DNA of 64,000 nucleotides from Pempheris klunzingeri (taxonomy: Eukaryota > Chordata > Actinopteri > Acropomatiformes > Pempheridae), in NCBI RefSeq assembly GCF_042242105.1, contig NC_092025.1, forward strand, positions 13,878,309 through 13,942,308, written 5' to 3'. The first letter of the stretch is position 1, and each line of letters opens with the position of its first letter. Shown here in pieces: positions 9,761 to 24,300 of this stretch. The notes below the pieces were generated by a model that did no database searches, was not told where the DNA came from, and saw only the letters and a list, made by a program, of their open reading frames with translations. The position numbers were made by a program, and so were the translations under genes.

Positions 9761-12727
9761 CTGATTAAAAGGGATTTGCTTGTCTAGTTTTACAAGTTTT
9801 TGCAGAGTGAAATGTATTCCCTTTTCTAACTATATTCTGATTTTCTTGGACATGTCTTCACAAAGTTAGTGACTTCCCTTTGGTTTTAAATATCATTTCC
9901 ACAAGAAACACTCACTCTTCTGTGTTCATATCAGCGTCTTATGGGGTGTTTCAACAACAGCACAGAAACGTGGACATTTCTGGGTGTGGCTGAGGGTGGT
10001 GAGTCCCTTTAGATATAAAGAGAGCTTTTGTCACCATGTTGTGTTAGGATGTCTGCACTGCTGAATAGTTGCTGGACAAGAATAGCAGCGTCACACTTGG
10101 AGTAGGTGCTGACAGGATCGAGCGTAAAGCCATGGGCTGGTCTAGTGTTGGTGACGACAGTGGTGACAGCACTGAGTCTACTTTACAGTAAACTGCCTGT
10201 GGCCTGCTGCAAAAATAACGTGTGGAAAAAGGTTGTAGAACAATAAAGCGGCAACATTTCGTGTAAGTGCAGAAAGCTGAGGAGAAGTCACTTAACAGCA
10301 GCCTGGCATACAGTATTTAGTAGAATCTACTGGGTGGACTGAGCCTGAGATGTGTTTAAATGACAAATGGAAAAATGGAAAATAGATGCAAATTATATGT
10401 ATAGTACTATAACAAGCTACAGTGTGAATGCTGACGCGGTAGCAAAGTTCTTCAAAATGTCTTTTAAGCGGATAAAAACTATGAAAGAGCTTGGTGAGAA
10501 TGATGTGGCAGTGAGAGTGAAGCTTCTAGTGTCTTGTTAAATGTTGCGAGAGGCTAATTTTATCACAACTACCCGACACCTCACACCTCCTCTGATTCTC
10601 ATCAAGATGTTTGAAAATGTCCCACATCTCTCAGAACTACGAAATTTTGTGGAACCAAGCTGCAAAACAGCAGGCTGCTATGTATTTATTTTTGTGACCT
10701 ATCTGTTTAACAAATCTAGAGCGCCGACACTGTTTATCTCCATCACTGGGAGCTGCTCCAAGATGTGTATCTGAGATTTGTACTTCATGTCATTATCAAA
10801 GCAGTTTATCATAGATTTCACTGGGATTTGTTCATCCTCACAAATCTGGATTATTTTAGAGATTGTAACTTGCACTTTACAGCAGTTACTCCTGATTTTT
10901 TACATATATAACAAAAATATAAAAACTGGTTGAGGGTGAGTAAGGATAAAAGCAGTGCTCCTTCTGGGTAAATGCTTTTCTGTCCGATTTATTCTCAGCC
11001 GCGGTTAAACTGGGATCTGCATCATTTACTGTACTTTCTGCTGCTGTTGTCTTCGTTGTTGCTGTTGAAGAAGCTGTGTGGTGGCGTCCCACGTCAGAGC
11101 AGTGGATGTAGGATAGCTATAGATAACACAGGAGCACTTGCTCACACACTACAGTTATATTGTAAGTAACACAGCTGGAGTGGAGCAGAGATTATATGAC
11201 CTCAACTCTGATATCACAGCTGGCCATCGGACAGTTTGTCTGCATTTCTTCTTAGAAGCTTTGCTATCTTAAAAAAAAACACATTCATCATATAACACTA
11301 CACTGCACACTGCAAGTTGTTGTGCTATACAGTATACAGGGATACAAGATTTACACAGTTAAATTTAGAAGAAAAAAAAACATTTGAGGACAATAAAAAT
11401 ACATATTAGAATTTAAGGGAAAAGAAAAAAGTCTGTGTAGAAAGCTTCATGTTCTGGAAGAGTGAAGTGTAATTCACTGAGAGCCTGCTAGTTCTACATT
11501 GTCCATCAGATGGCAGGCTTTCTCTTTAGCAGCAATGGCCTGTTTTTTCTTTTTTCCATCTGCAGTAAATTAAGCAGACTTTTGACATACTGTTGTTATA
11601 TTAAAGAAGCATTTTAGGGCTTGTCAGATTAAGCAACCACATAGACAGAGTCAAATCGCGAAGCTACAACCCCAGAGGTCAAATAGCAGGAATGCATTTC
11701 GAGCATCCCACGTGACACTGTGACCCTGTTTTATCTCATTTTACAAATTACCGTAGAGCTTTTGCTCACTCAGACTCCTCAGGGATGGAGATGGTGCAAA
11801 GCAGTGAAATATTCAGCTGATTAAAATGCCAGACTGACTCTTACTCAATGAAGTATGTATCTTTCACTTTCCTGGTGACTGTGCACAATGTTTGATTGGT
11901 GTGTGTATCATTGAACAATGTTTAACCCTCCTACTCAGACCAGTACAGTATGTTTCACCTGTAATTCAGTGCTAGAATCTCTTTCCTTTTCCTTGTGTGA
12001 TTTTGTTATTGGATTTTCATTGTTTCTTTCCTGAATATGTTCTTACACAATACACAACCGAGGAAATCTCCCTTCAAAATATCATGACCTGACTACATTA
12101 GAGGGCACATTTTTCCCCAAAAAGAAAATCTATAACTGCAAAACCTGCAAAACTATGTGAAATTAGAAAAGAGGAAACACCTCTTATAACTTAAATAACA
12201 CATCTCTTAGGCCAAAACAAGTGTCTATTTACAACACCACGAAAACAGCATTTTTAATTTGAACTAAATTTAATTTTTACCAGATTGCACACGCTGATAT
12301 CTGGACAGGAGGACATGTTTTTTCTTGGTCCTGTTGCAGCTTTTTTTCCAGCTGCTCTTCGTCGGGTGTTAAGAGCACATTTTCCCAACCTGGTGTAGTT
12401 ATTCACATTCACATTCAAGATTTTTGTGTAAAAGTTCTGTTTCTACCAATAGGCTACTAGTTGCTCCACAGCCCAAGGTTGGGTGAAACACATACAAAAA
12501 ACACAAAGGATGAAAAAGAAAAAAGCCATGGTACAGTGAGTAATTGTCCCTCAGATAACAGTCTGACAGATAAGATGTATTGGAACTTTGCTCTACCACA
12601 AAACCGATGAAATATCCTCACCTATTTGCTCCAGTAGAGATGTGTGATAAGGTGGCTTGCTGTGGCCATTTTCTCCTCTCGAAATAGAATCAATATCTGC
12701 TCACAATCTGCTGAAAGGAGAGACTGA

Positions 12728-12750
12728 ACACACACACACACACACACACA
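12728..12750. repeat. (AC)n microsatellite
   Basis: Uninterrupted AC dinucleotides. Confidence 0.95.
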
Positions 12751-14234
12751 TTCATACTCACACACAAAAATACAAACATGGCACCTGCTCAGGGGACACA
12801 AAGTCTCTCTGTCTTCCTCTGTCTTTTTATCCCTCTTCCTCATTTCCGTTCAGTCCCTAAGCAGGTGCGGATTGCTTATGACTGATAGCATTGGGCTGCT
12901 GCCATTTCATTAGCGTGATGTATTGCTAGTGACAGGCTTGGCCCAGATGGGCTGGGGGTTTGAGCATCACCTCTAAAATACTGAGCCATTCGGGAGAATC
13001 CTCCCCGCTGGGGATGGACATGTCTCATCTCTCGGCGGCACCCTCATCCAGGGGTGTTACCGCAGCTGGGAGGGATCACGGCTGAGACTGCTCTCTCACC
13101 CTGAGCACAGAAGCTTTCCTCAGTGTTAGCTCAGAAACCGCAGAAAAGGTGAGAAAGGCTAATAACTTGGGTGGATAAAGAGATGGAGAGCTGAGGTTTA
13201 TCCATGCTGAACAGGCATTTTCTCATCAGCTTTTGCAGGAATAGAAGCTGATTAACTGATCTCGATTCAGTCCAAATTCAGGCATCACAGTCAAATGAGT
13301 CTCTTTATCTTTTTAGTCTCTGCCATTCCACCCACAATCCTCCACTCTCAATCCTTCCCCTGGCAAGAGTACTCAAAGAGAAAGTGAGTGATTATCCAGC
13401 CAGGTCTGTGAACAGTTTGGGAAAACACAACATCATGAGAGCTCACAGCTCTCACTCAGCTAGATAACTGGCTGATTGCAACTTTTATTTATTGAACTTT
13501 AACTACTGTCTGTTCCCATGAGGAGTCTACAGCACATTGATTGGTTTATACCTCTAAAAATATGTAAATACCCCATGGAAAGGTTGTTAAACGTCTCAGG
13601 TATTTTGTCACAGGTATTAAGACTGCTTCAAACATGGGGTCATGTTAGGCTGATGGCCAATTAGCAGCATTTATTGGCTCTAAAAGAGGGCTGTCAGCCT
13701 AAGTTGATATCCAAGTTCTCGGAGCAACATGAGACGATCAACAGAACTCCAAAGAGGCCAAGTTATGTGTGCCAAACTGCAGGGGCATCAGAGAGGAAAA
13801 CTGCAAAGTAATTTAATATGTGGAGGGGAAGAGTCTCAAAACTCCACCAACATAACACCAACAAACCACATCAAACATGAGGAGCAGGGATCACAAGTTA
13901 AAAATAACCAACGGGCAATTTATCCATCAGTGAATGTATCTGAGCTGTATGTCTCATTTGTCTATTGTCTGAAGGTCACGCAGTCTTTGTGCTAAAATAA
14001 TGCTTTATTTAATAATCCTCATGTGGATCAAGGGACCTTTTGTTGAGGGGTATGATGTGGAAATTTGATGCCAATCTTCTCCATTTAAAGGCCCATCACT
14101 GTAATGAGCAAGGGGCATGAAAAGAAAATGAGCTCTGAGAGTGGAGGGGGGTGTTATGTCAAGACTGAGAGCTCTTATTGTCTGTTTCTTGTGATGGTGG
14201 AATAATTATGCTGCTTTAACCGGAATAGCGCAAG

Positions 14235-14272
14235 CACACACACACACACACACACACATACATACATACACA
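14235..14272. repeat. (CA)n-(CATA)n microsatellite
   Basis: Pure CA run passing into CATA units. Confidence 0.95.
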
Positions 14273-15377
14273 GACTGTTTAACCAATCTACACCCTGCGG
14301 GCAACACTTTATAGAATATCACAGCGTGCGGCATAACCATAATGATGCGACAAACCTTTGATGAAAGTTTAATTGTTTATTTTTTGGTATCTGCTGTTTT
14401 TTATTTTTTGTTATTTTGATTCATTAACTATTCGGAAGGATTCAGAGAGGAAGAAAGTAGCGTTCACTGACTGACTGAAATGTAGAGAGACATAAACTGA
14501 CTCAGTAATCATGCTGAAAGACAAAGTGTCACATCGTAGCTTTTGTCCTTGTATCCTATGGCTAACTTGAACATCAAATATCTTCCCGTCTCTCTATGCC
14601 TGAGCTATGGTACGTATGAATTATGAATGTCTGAAGAGTAAGGGCTTTTTTTTATTTGCAATTTAAGGGCCCCAAATCTTTTGGTGCGCTAAATTATTCA
14701 TATATTCAAATGAATCTGACTTTGAGGACATTTTTTCCTTTCTTCTCCTCTTTCATGAATTTAGAGTGTACCCTTCAGAGGGTTAGGGCAAAATTGCCAA
14801 GACTGTTAATGGTAAAGGTTTTAGTAGAACAGTGATTTCAAAAGGTTTCCGTCCACTTTTGGGCTCCTTGCTCAGACATGTGTTCTCATTCATGGGTGCT
14901 GTCTATTCTGCCTTTTCCCCCACTCGCAGGGATGTTTTTGATACAGTGCCGATATCATTTTTCCATCCCTCTCATTGTTATTCTGGACAAGTCCTCGCCT
15001 GTCAGGCTGGCTGTCCTGTGTGTGTGTGTGTATGTGTGGGAGTGTGTCACTGTTATGCCTCAGTATGTTTTCTCTGCTCCGTGCCCTCAGATCTGGGGAG
15101 CTCATTTTGATTGGCATGACACCGCCATGAGAGGGAAATCTAGAGTGTAGTCAGCGCACATTTATTGGCTAATGTCTGAGATTTAAAATCGTTGAAAACC
15201 AAATTGAGTATAACAAATAATTCTGCCCAACATCTTCAAGAATTGGACAAAATATATTATATTTTACATTGAACTTCTAACATATTTGCAACTAAGATTT
15301 TACCACTTTCCTGTCTGTTATCTAAAAGTTTAAAGTTGTTCCCACAGGTTTGGCAGAACAAGCTTGTCAACCCCCTA

Positions 15378-15388
15378 AACACACACAT

Positions 15389-15430
<42 letters not shown>

Positions 15431-15460
15431 AAACACACACACACACACACACACACACAA
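15378..15460. repeat. (CA)n microsatellite, interrupted
   Basis: About 80 bases of CA dinucleotides with three short breaks; the longest in the intergenic gap. Confidence 0.95.
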
Positions 15461-17821
15461 GCTTTAGCCCAAAATAGTCCCCAATCGTAGTTGCACCCCC
15501 CTTCATTGCTGCATGTCTTCTCCTCATTAACATGCAGTGCAGAGACTGCTGTCCTCACAAGGGCAGTGCTAGGATGGCATGGAGTCAGAACAGGCTGGGA
15601 TACCAGGGAATGACATGGGATTGGCGGCCACGCCTTCCGGGATTAGTGACAAAAGCCAGCTGAGGCCAAAGCTCTTATCTCCATCCTTCAGTCCTCTCTC
15701 TGTCTCTCACACACACTCGTAAACACAACAAACACACACACACACACACATGCAACACAAAGGCACACAAGAATGCTCAAGTTTGCAAAGAGACAAGCAC
15801 ATGTACTCACACAGGCATAATTAGCTTTGCCAAGTGTATTCCCACTTTAGGAAAATAAGGAATTGTGTGGGGGTAACGATTCCCTATAGGTTTAGAAATG
15901 GTGTGGCAGAGTGTGATTAGTAGAGTGGAGGTCAGGGGAAGCCATTATTGGAATAATGAAATGATGTGCAATGCTACTGTCCTCTGTCCTTGGTTTCTCC
16001 CTCAACACTGTCAACACCAGTGAATCTGCCTTGAGCATCTCATTAAAAATATTTATCAAGGATTTTTTTTTTCTTCTGGGTGGCTCAGATTAAGAAAATA
16101 TTCCCCAACGGGTATATGCTTATCAGATGAATCCCAGACCTCTTCACAGAACTGTCAAATTTTTGTCTGATGTACACATGAATACCAGCCATGTGATGTT
16201 CGTAAAAGCTGGATTTGGATGTGAAATAAGATCATCTTCCTCTCATCTCTGCTCTCTCTGTTCTCCACTGCTGCTATTCCCGTCTGGTGCCAGTGTCATC
16301 GGGCAGATGGCGGCAGTCAGAGGCATCTGTGGAAGAGGAGGTGGCTTTTCCCCTTCACAGAGCAGGGACAGGTGTCATCTGCCACACAATTAACATCTTC
16401 ATGAATACCATTGAGGTGCTAACAAGCTTCTATGTGAGATTCAGGGTCACGCGCAAAATCTATTTTGGATAAGAAGCGACTGAACCTTATTTTAGAGTGC
16501 TTTATTCCAAAATGAGCTACACACTCAATCAAAATAAAGCACTTTGAGGAGCTGGTTTACCCAAACTACATAAATATATTCTCAAAAGTAACACGAGGAC
16601 TGTTTTTGGAAAGAGATCTCACTGTTTTTAGCCATGCTAGCCATTTGGCGTTAGACGTGGTGATGTTTTTCTGTCCGTCAGTCAGTCTGTCAGTTGGTGC
16701 AGCACTGTGTTTACTGTCAGTAAAGCTTTACAGAGCCACAAGTCTGGTTTAAATATAACCAAAGGGATAACCACCACAACCAAATTCCACTTCCATTGTA
16801 TTGAGCTAGTGGCAAAAATTGCAGAAGTTAATGTTAAAAACTAGAAAAAGAATTAGTCATATTTTGTTGATTGACAAATTAACAAAAACATGAACATCTT
16901 TTGTTACCCCAAAAAGTATGGAGAAAATGTTATGTTGATGTAATTTGTTCTAGTATGTGTTCATTTACATTTTGAACGACAATGTTTTACAGAATGAATG
17001 TGCTCGGCTGATGATAAACAATCATTCTGTTAAAGGAGGGTTCAGAGGCGGAGGAGAGGGAAGTGAAAATACAAGCCTCAAGATGAAGAGAGTTTCGCTG
17101 AGAAACTGAGAGGTGTTAAAGGCTGCTTCTTTTTTTTTCTCCCTCTCTCATTCATCTGCCAGTTTGAGGTCTCATCTGAGCAGTTCGGTCTGCCAGCACA
17201 CTGGCAGACGGTTATTGCTCACCGCTGGTTACTGTCTACTGACGCAGTCTGCTGAGCACAGAGAGCAAGGCCGTGTCCTCCATACAAGCACTAGAGAGAT
17301 GAGACCTGAAACAAAGGGTTAAACCTGGACAGAGCGTGTGGGTGGGTACGCATGTAATGACAAATATTGATTCATTGGTCCATTATCAAGCAATTTATCT
17401 GGCCACGTGCCTATTGATTTAGCTGCCTGTCTAACTGACTATTGAACAGTTTATGAACAGAAAAGTACGTGTTAAATGAAAATTAGAGAACCAACGACAA
17501 GAAGAATAGACGTGACTGTTGATGTGATCATTATTGAAACGTGAGGAGCAGCAGAGAGAAAAGTGGGAGGGCACTGACAGAGGGAGCCAGCACAGAAAGG
17601 TGGGATGGGATGAGAGTGAGCTCTACTCCCTCTCCTCTTTTCCTTTTCACCAGTTCTCAAATAAAAAAAAGAAAAAAAACAGTCTCATTCATTAGTTACA
17701 GCCTCTCAGTTACAGACCTGGTGTATGCGTGTGCTCCCTTTTGAGTGTGAGTCCATTAATGGAGAGGATCCACATCTGACAGTGCCTACTCCAGCTGTAG
17801 TGCTTGTGTTGTGTGTGTCTG

Positions 17822-17846
17822 AGTGTGTGTGTGTGTGTGTGTGTGT
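17822..17846. repeat. (GT)n microsatellite
   Basis: GT run followed by further GT-rich sequence to about 17868. Confidence 0.95.
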
Positions 17847-20201
17847 CTGAGTGTGCGTGTGTGTGTCACACTGAATGACAGAGGAGGAGAGGGTGAGAGA
17901 AAAAGAGAGAGAGAGTGGGCAGGCTCACAGGGAAGATCTCGGGGGCCAACAGATCTGGTGTGCACGGCTGGAAGACCAAACACAACGGGATGGATTTCTG
18001 CACAACGTGAATGCGAGCGAGGAACAGCTGCCTCACACGTAAAAAAAAGAGGTCTGTAACTATTTCTTATATTTTGCAACAGTTTCACGTTTGCAGCTGA
18101 TGCTTCAGGCTGCTTCTTATGAAATGCTTCCAAATTGTTTTAAAAATTGAGACAGAGCGGGGACGGTGTTAATCTGATCTGCAAGAGGGGATTCCTGCTG
18201 AATACAAAGAGCCATTATGTACCTCAAATGTATCTGTCTCTTTTCAGTTGCCAGCAACTTTATTCACTGCATTACCACTGCCTGCAGAGCAGCAGAGAGA
18301 GAGCAAACACTGTTGCAGACAGTCATATGGAGAGAGATAGAATAGAAGGCATAAGGGGAAGATGAAAAAGTAAAATGAAGGAAAAGAACTGAGAGGTGAA
18401 GGATACAGGTAGGGGGGGAAGGATTCGTGTATATGTTCATTCACCAGCTTGGGAAATAAGCGGGCTTCCTATGTGGCAGTTGAGAAAAAGAGGGAAGGAG
18501 TGAGTGATGAGTGAAGCTATTGTACCCCAGATTGAGAGAAAAAGGAGGAGCGCATAAAGGTGTCCTTTCAGGGCAACAAGAACAAGAGCGGGGTTTCTTT
18601 CGCGTTTAAAATGATGTGTGACTCACCCTGTTCATCATGATTTAACACAGACTGAACACACACACACACACAGAAACAGCCACCCTCGAATGCATTGGCA
18701 ACTGCATCCAGGAGTAATTAACAGATATGAGAATGAGGTGTAAGAATAGGCACACACACACGCACACACACACATATACACTCAGACATCAAAGCACTCG
18801 GCTCATTATCTACACTGGCCACTGACCAAAGAACCGTCCAATATTTCCTGTTCAGAATGATCACTCTTTTTCAGGTTTAAACTCGCCACCTTCCTGCCAG
18901 CACCTTGGAGAATTCACTCCAATTTGCCTTTTTTTATTTAATCCTTACTTCCATGCACTGTTTATCCGGGAGAATCAGATAACAGTTGAAGAGCAGAGCT
19001 CGACCCCTGGTGTAGCTTTGAGTGCTCTCAGGTGCGCTGTGAGATTTTGTCATTCAAATTGAAAAGCAATGAATAAAAACATCTGTTTATTGTTTTCTAG
19101 ACTCATTCAAATTCCACTTCTTTTTCTACATTTGGAGTCTTGCCATACTTATTTGTATTCATATTTGTGCCCAGTCTTTTAAGGGACATCACTTTAAAGT
19201 AAATACCGAGGTAACTGAAACGGGAAAGAAATTGGTGCAATAAAAGAATAAAAAAAGTGGAAAATGGCTGAGAGCTTCTGACGCACACTGAAACATCACT
19301 TTCTTCGTACTTTCATCATTCCTGCTTATCTCGGACCTCTACAGGGGTTATCTGTGGTATTTGGGGCTGCAGAGGTGATTTAGAATTCATGTGGTTGAGC
19401 CTCAGGTCTGTTTTTAGCTGATCTGGCTCAGAATATGAGATATTTAACATGCTTGAAATTTGGGTTACTTTTATCTGCTGGCAGTCTCTTGTTGGGGCGG
19501 AAATTGTATGTGTTTGTCTGTGCATATGCATACAGTATGTGTGAAAATCTTGAATATCACTGCTGTTTCTGCTATTAGCTTGTCTTTGTTCAGGCATGTG
19601 GTATGAATAAAGTATGAGAAAGTATGCGCACATGCATGCACTCACGCACACACAAAAGAATATGGCCCAAATGCCATGACATTTTGCTACACACGGATCT
19701 TCTCCATTATTCATGAGGCGGAGAGCCAATACCAGAACAGAAGAAACTCAGAAACAGAATGCGTCTCTGTGGGAAGTTAAGCTTTTATTAAATATTTGCG
19801 CATGCTGCATGCATGGACTGTAAAAATTCCAGTAATGGTCAGTGTTTTTTTTTTTTTTTTCATCCAATGACATCTCAGAGAGACTCCAAGGCTGTCTGTG
19901 TTTGGCCCTGAATGAGACATGCTATGCTGAATGTGAATAAAATCACGTTAAAAATGTATATATATATATATTTTATTTATATAAAAACATTAAACTCACA
20001 TTTTTCAGACTAAACAGATGAAATATGAATGTGCCAAATACCAAGTCATTAAAATGTAGAGTCTAAAAACATACAATTGATGTATTTTATGATTTTTTTT
20101 TGCCATTTTCTTAAAGCTGGTGGATCATTTTCCAACACCTTTAGAGCATAAAACTACAAAGTTATGTACAGCAAATGTTATTTAACTAAAACTAATTAAA
20201 G

Positions 20202-21095
20202 GCAGCATTGAAGCATAGAAAATACGTGCCGTACTGAAGACGAACATACGTTGACGGCACTGACAGCGAGGAAGATTATAAGGAGATGATGAGCAAATGA
20301 AGGAGGGTGGGGTGTGAGGACCAGATTGAGAAAGTAGAGCAGAGGAAGCTTCACGGCGCAAAGTCTCAGGAGGACTTTTGCTGAACATACCACACTGTTG
20401 AGAGACTGTTTGAGGAGAGACTTGCAGAGATTGTGCAGCTCAGGATGGAGTTTGATCAGGACAAAAGGTCGTTTTCAGGAGTCACCGCTCACTGTCAATA
20501 GATACAGACTGGGGGTGAGCAAAGTTTATGCTCAAGTCAAGAGTGAACAAGCAAAGGTGGAGGAGAGAGAGAGAAGAAAGCAACAGAAAACAGAGAGAAA
20601 TTTGCTCAAGGCAGCCCGGTTTGAAGAGTGCACAGTGCAGATACACTCTCATACAGAATATATTAAAAGCTCTTGACATAGCCGGGAGGGCAATGCTGGC
20701 ATTGCAAAAGCTGAAATGCATATTCAGAAAAAAGTCATAGCTGAGAGTAAAAAGGACGATCACCTCTGCAAGAACCCATTGATGAGCTACAGGCTGGGAG
20801 AGCCAGGAGGGAGCAGGAGACTGAGGAGGCTGAAAGGCAGAGCAGTCTCAAAAATGCCTGAACTCCATACATGGTCGTGTCTGGGAGCGGGAAGAAGAGA
20901 TTTCATATTTCTTGAAATGTTAAAGAAGGACAGAGACGTAAGTCCAAAAGAACCTCAGGCTCCGGTCACGTCCGGTCTCAAGGAACGTCTCCTGAAGACC
21001 AATCAGACCGCTGCTGCCCTTTGCCTCTCAGAGCAGCAGCTCCCAGCAGCCTCCATCAATCCAGAACCGGCAGCCCAACAGAGAAGCCATTGATG
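20202..21095 (+). pseudogene. decayed coiled-coil-like coding stretch, unknown family
   Basis: Joined readings in all three plus frames look protein-like but are broken by stops and frame changes. One frame near 20300-20480 gives EDQIEKVEQRKLHGAKSQED, a stop, then TVERLFEERLAEIVQLRMEF. A second (20398-20676) continues with EQAKVEERERRKQQKTERN. A third near 20770 gives EPIDELQAGRARREQETEEA, and 20716-21093 stays open to a C-terminal-like end. The Glu/Lys/Arg-rich pattern suggests a former coiled coil. I do not recognise the family. Purine-rich low-complexity DNA could mimic this, hence the low confidence. Confidence 0.3.
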
Positions 21096-21289
21096 CTTTG
21101 AAAGGGCCATATTAACTTTTTATTGGAGTAGTAAGCCTTCCTTATGCCGAAAAGAAAATTCTTCTTACCACTCATGCTGGTTGTGGTCATAGCTGAAACG
21201 GGGTTGAAACTTCAAACAAGCCTGGGAAGTGAAAGACTTCCTGGTGCTTTGGGTTTGACTACACTTTAAGATGGAGGCAAAAGAGAGAA

Positions 21290-21294
<5 letters not shown>

Positions 21295-21323
<29 letters not shown>
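21295..21323. repeat. (GA)n microsatellite
   Basis: Uninterrupted GA dinucleotides within a purine-rich stretch. Confidence 0.95.
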
Positions 21324-24300
21324 CACACATGTAGTTGCGTTGCTCAGCACGAAACTCAGAATGCAGAAGACTGAGATGAGAATAAATTATTCAGATGCAA
21401 CATGTCTTACTATCTAAACCATGTAAAAGCCAAGATATTATCAACCTTTATATCATTTTCTCAATTAGTCTTTGGTGTTCTCTGTATTGTGCTTGCAACT
21501 ATTTCTAAAGATAATAACTAGTGGTAGCCTATTTATTATATGTAGGCGTGTGTGTGTATGTGTATATCTGACCTCTTCAGCCTCAGCGGGACTGCATGGC
21601 CTGCCCTCTTAAAGTAGATTAGCGTGAAAAAGAACTGAACGTACCTTGTTGCCTGGATACAAAAAGCATCATTAAGCCCAATTATCAGCCACTTCAACTC
21701 ACAATGAACAAGCTTCATCACAGATTTCAAAACAACATATCATTAACGAAAGCAAGCCACACAGAGGAGGAGGGAGTGGGAGGGAATGACAAGACAGGGA
21801 CTGTGGATAAGATGAGGAAAGGGCGGCACAACAGAAGAGGAGAAGAAATTAGAGCAGAGAGATGTAGAACGTGCGAGCAGGTGGGATTTCAGTGTCATGT
21901 TCACGGACATTTCTGACTAATGATTGAAATATTTTAAGGCTGAAATTACGAGAGTAAAGTTTAGATGGCAGTTACACCCAAATTCAACATTTCAATGAAA
22001 ATGATGCTAATATACCTGGAATCATTTCAGGCATGGAATAAACTGAGGGGTGTTGATTGCGAGAGGATGGCAGAAAACAAAAAAGATAAATAGTTTGAAG
22101 ACAGCAGAGGTGAGAAGGGCAATGCGTGCGCAGAAAATATCAAATACTTCAACTCTGAGGAGCAGCAGGAGAGGCAGAAACAATATAAGTCAACAAAAGT
22201 GGCGAGACGGCTCTTCGTCGGGCGAGGGAGACCACTGGGAGTATTTGATAAAGAAAACAGAGTCGGGGCAAGAGAGCACGCAATCAGAGAAAGACAGAGC
22301 AGCCTGACTCATCCCTCCCCGTGATGCTGTGCATTTCCCTGAAGGTACAGAGGGCTGTAAATTAAAGAGAGCACAGTTCTTGTCAACTGTACCATCCAGA
22401 GAGAGACAAACGGAGAGAAGGGGTAAGGGAATGAAAGGGAGTGAATAAGTGCAGAAGAAAAGGGTTTGGGGACTTGGTGGTTTGCTTAAACTTCAAAAGT
22501 GTCATTGCTCAACAGGAGATTACTGAAAGTTTCCTGCCAACGTTGAAATAAGCTACGAGCTCAGAATGAGTTCAGGTCTGATGGACTGGTGCAACATATC
22601 TAATTACGTGAGAGCCCTGTGCAAAACATATTAACGAAAATAGTCTGCAACATTGTTCATGTCATCATCTGTGTTGACTGTGATAATAAACTGTAAAGGC
22701 TCAGTATGCATTGTACACTGCATCCACACTCAATTACATTTTCTCTGCAAAAAGGTATGAAAAATAGATTAAATATAATAACAATGAATGTATTTTCACA
22801 AGTAAAACTCCCTGTGCTCCACACAATTCACCCATCAATTGTTTTAAAGGGCGCAAATTACCCCTTTATTGCATTCACTGTATGGTCAGGTAGCCAAGCT
22901 GGCTATTATACCTGCTCACCTCTGAGCCGTGTCTACATGGTGAACATAGATTTAGATGCAAAATTTGTCTTTTCACTGTGCATGTTGTTTATCATTGTAT
23001 GTCCCCAACCCTAAACCTAAGACGACTAAGACTAATTCCTGACCTAAATCTAAACCTAAAGCAACCATATAGACATGTTATCTTTGCTGGCTGGGTTATG
23101 TGTTAAGCACAACATTAGCTTTCCTGACTAATTCTGTACAGGCCGACAGGTTTAATGCTGCTAGCTAACACTCCAAATATGCAAAACTCTGTTTACAGTT
23201 CACAGTAAAAAGATAGCTACAGAGTAACAGAAACAAACTACCAAGTTTGGCTGCACAAGCCGTATATTTTACCAGACTTTGGCGACTTCAATTGACTAAT
23301 GAGATTATTTTTTACTTGTCTGTAAATTGTTAATCGCCAACACCTATATTAGCCTGATTACCTGATTACTAAATTACTACTGCTGATTGCTAATGCTTCC
23401 AGCACATACACATATCCCAGCCTTGCATGTAAATGAATTAAACTCGCTTAATCAAATTCACTGTATTACTTTAGACCTGAACAAATGTTTACAAAAAGTT
23501 TATACTGTATTTAGTCATGGTAACAGTCCCATTGTAGCACTCTTGTCCAAAACTTGTGACACCTTTCATTTTTCCAAATGTACAGAAAATGGCAATACCT
23601 AAAGGGGGGGGGCACACGTGCAGTTATTGCAGCTCACTTGGCCACGGTGGAACATAAAATGAATATAGATTACTCCACTGCCCGGACTATAATGTGAGCA
23701 GGCATAGATAAGGTTCATGGTGAAATGTGTAACCATGAATTGCAGGGGAGAGCAGATAGGAGAGAAATTAGCACACGCCACTGTGAGGCAAAGACTGTGT
23801 GCTGACCTCTTGCTTTCATTCTGGTCACGGGTAATTATTCCTCCCTTTGAAGTATCTTTCTCCGCTGTCATAGATCAAGTCAAGACACACTTGGCTGGTC
23901 TAACCCAAATACAAAACAGCCACCCTGTATCTCTCACCAACACAAAGGCTGTGAACGGTTCTGCATTACAATGCTCAGTCACATCTTCGAGTCATTTTTA
24001 TGCCATGCGGTAATTTGCCGTGGAACATTATTAGCAGTTTTAATATGCAGTGGAGGAGGGCTGGCTCTCAGCTGTCTTTGTGAAAGCTGATTATGAGGAG
24101 TTTAATTTCATCAGATAAGGATGCCTTCATTTATAAGCATACGCAGCTCCAGGCACCAAATCAGGCGTCAATGTGACAAGCACTCCCCCTGCTGTTGCTC
24201 TTCACGACAGCCTGGTCAGCACAGCTCCTTCAATCTGTGAGGAGTTGCCGTGTGAAAAGCTCTTACAGTATTTAGTCATTATTTACACACTAACAATAGT

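Noticed and set aside
15378..15460. Array-like repeat that could suggest a CRISPR
   Set aside because: It is a dinucleotide microsatellite with no unique spacers, in a vertebrate genome.
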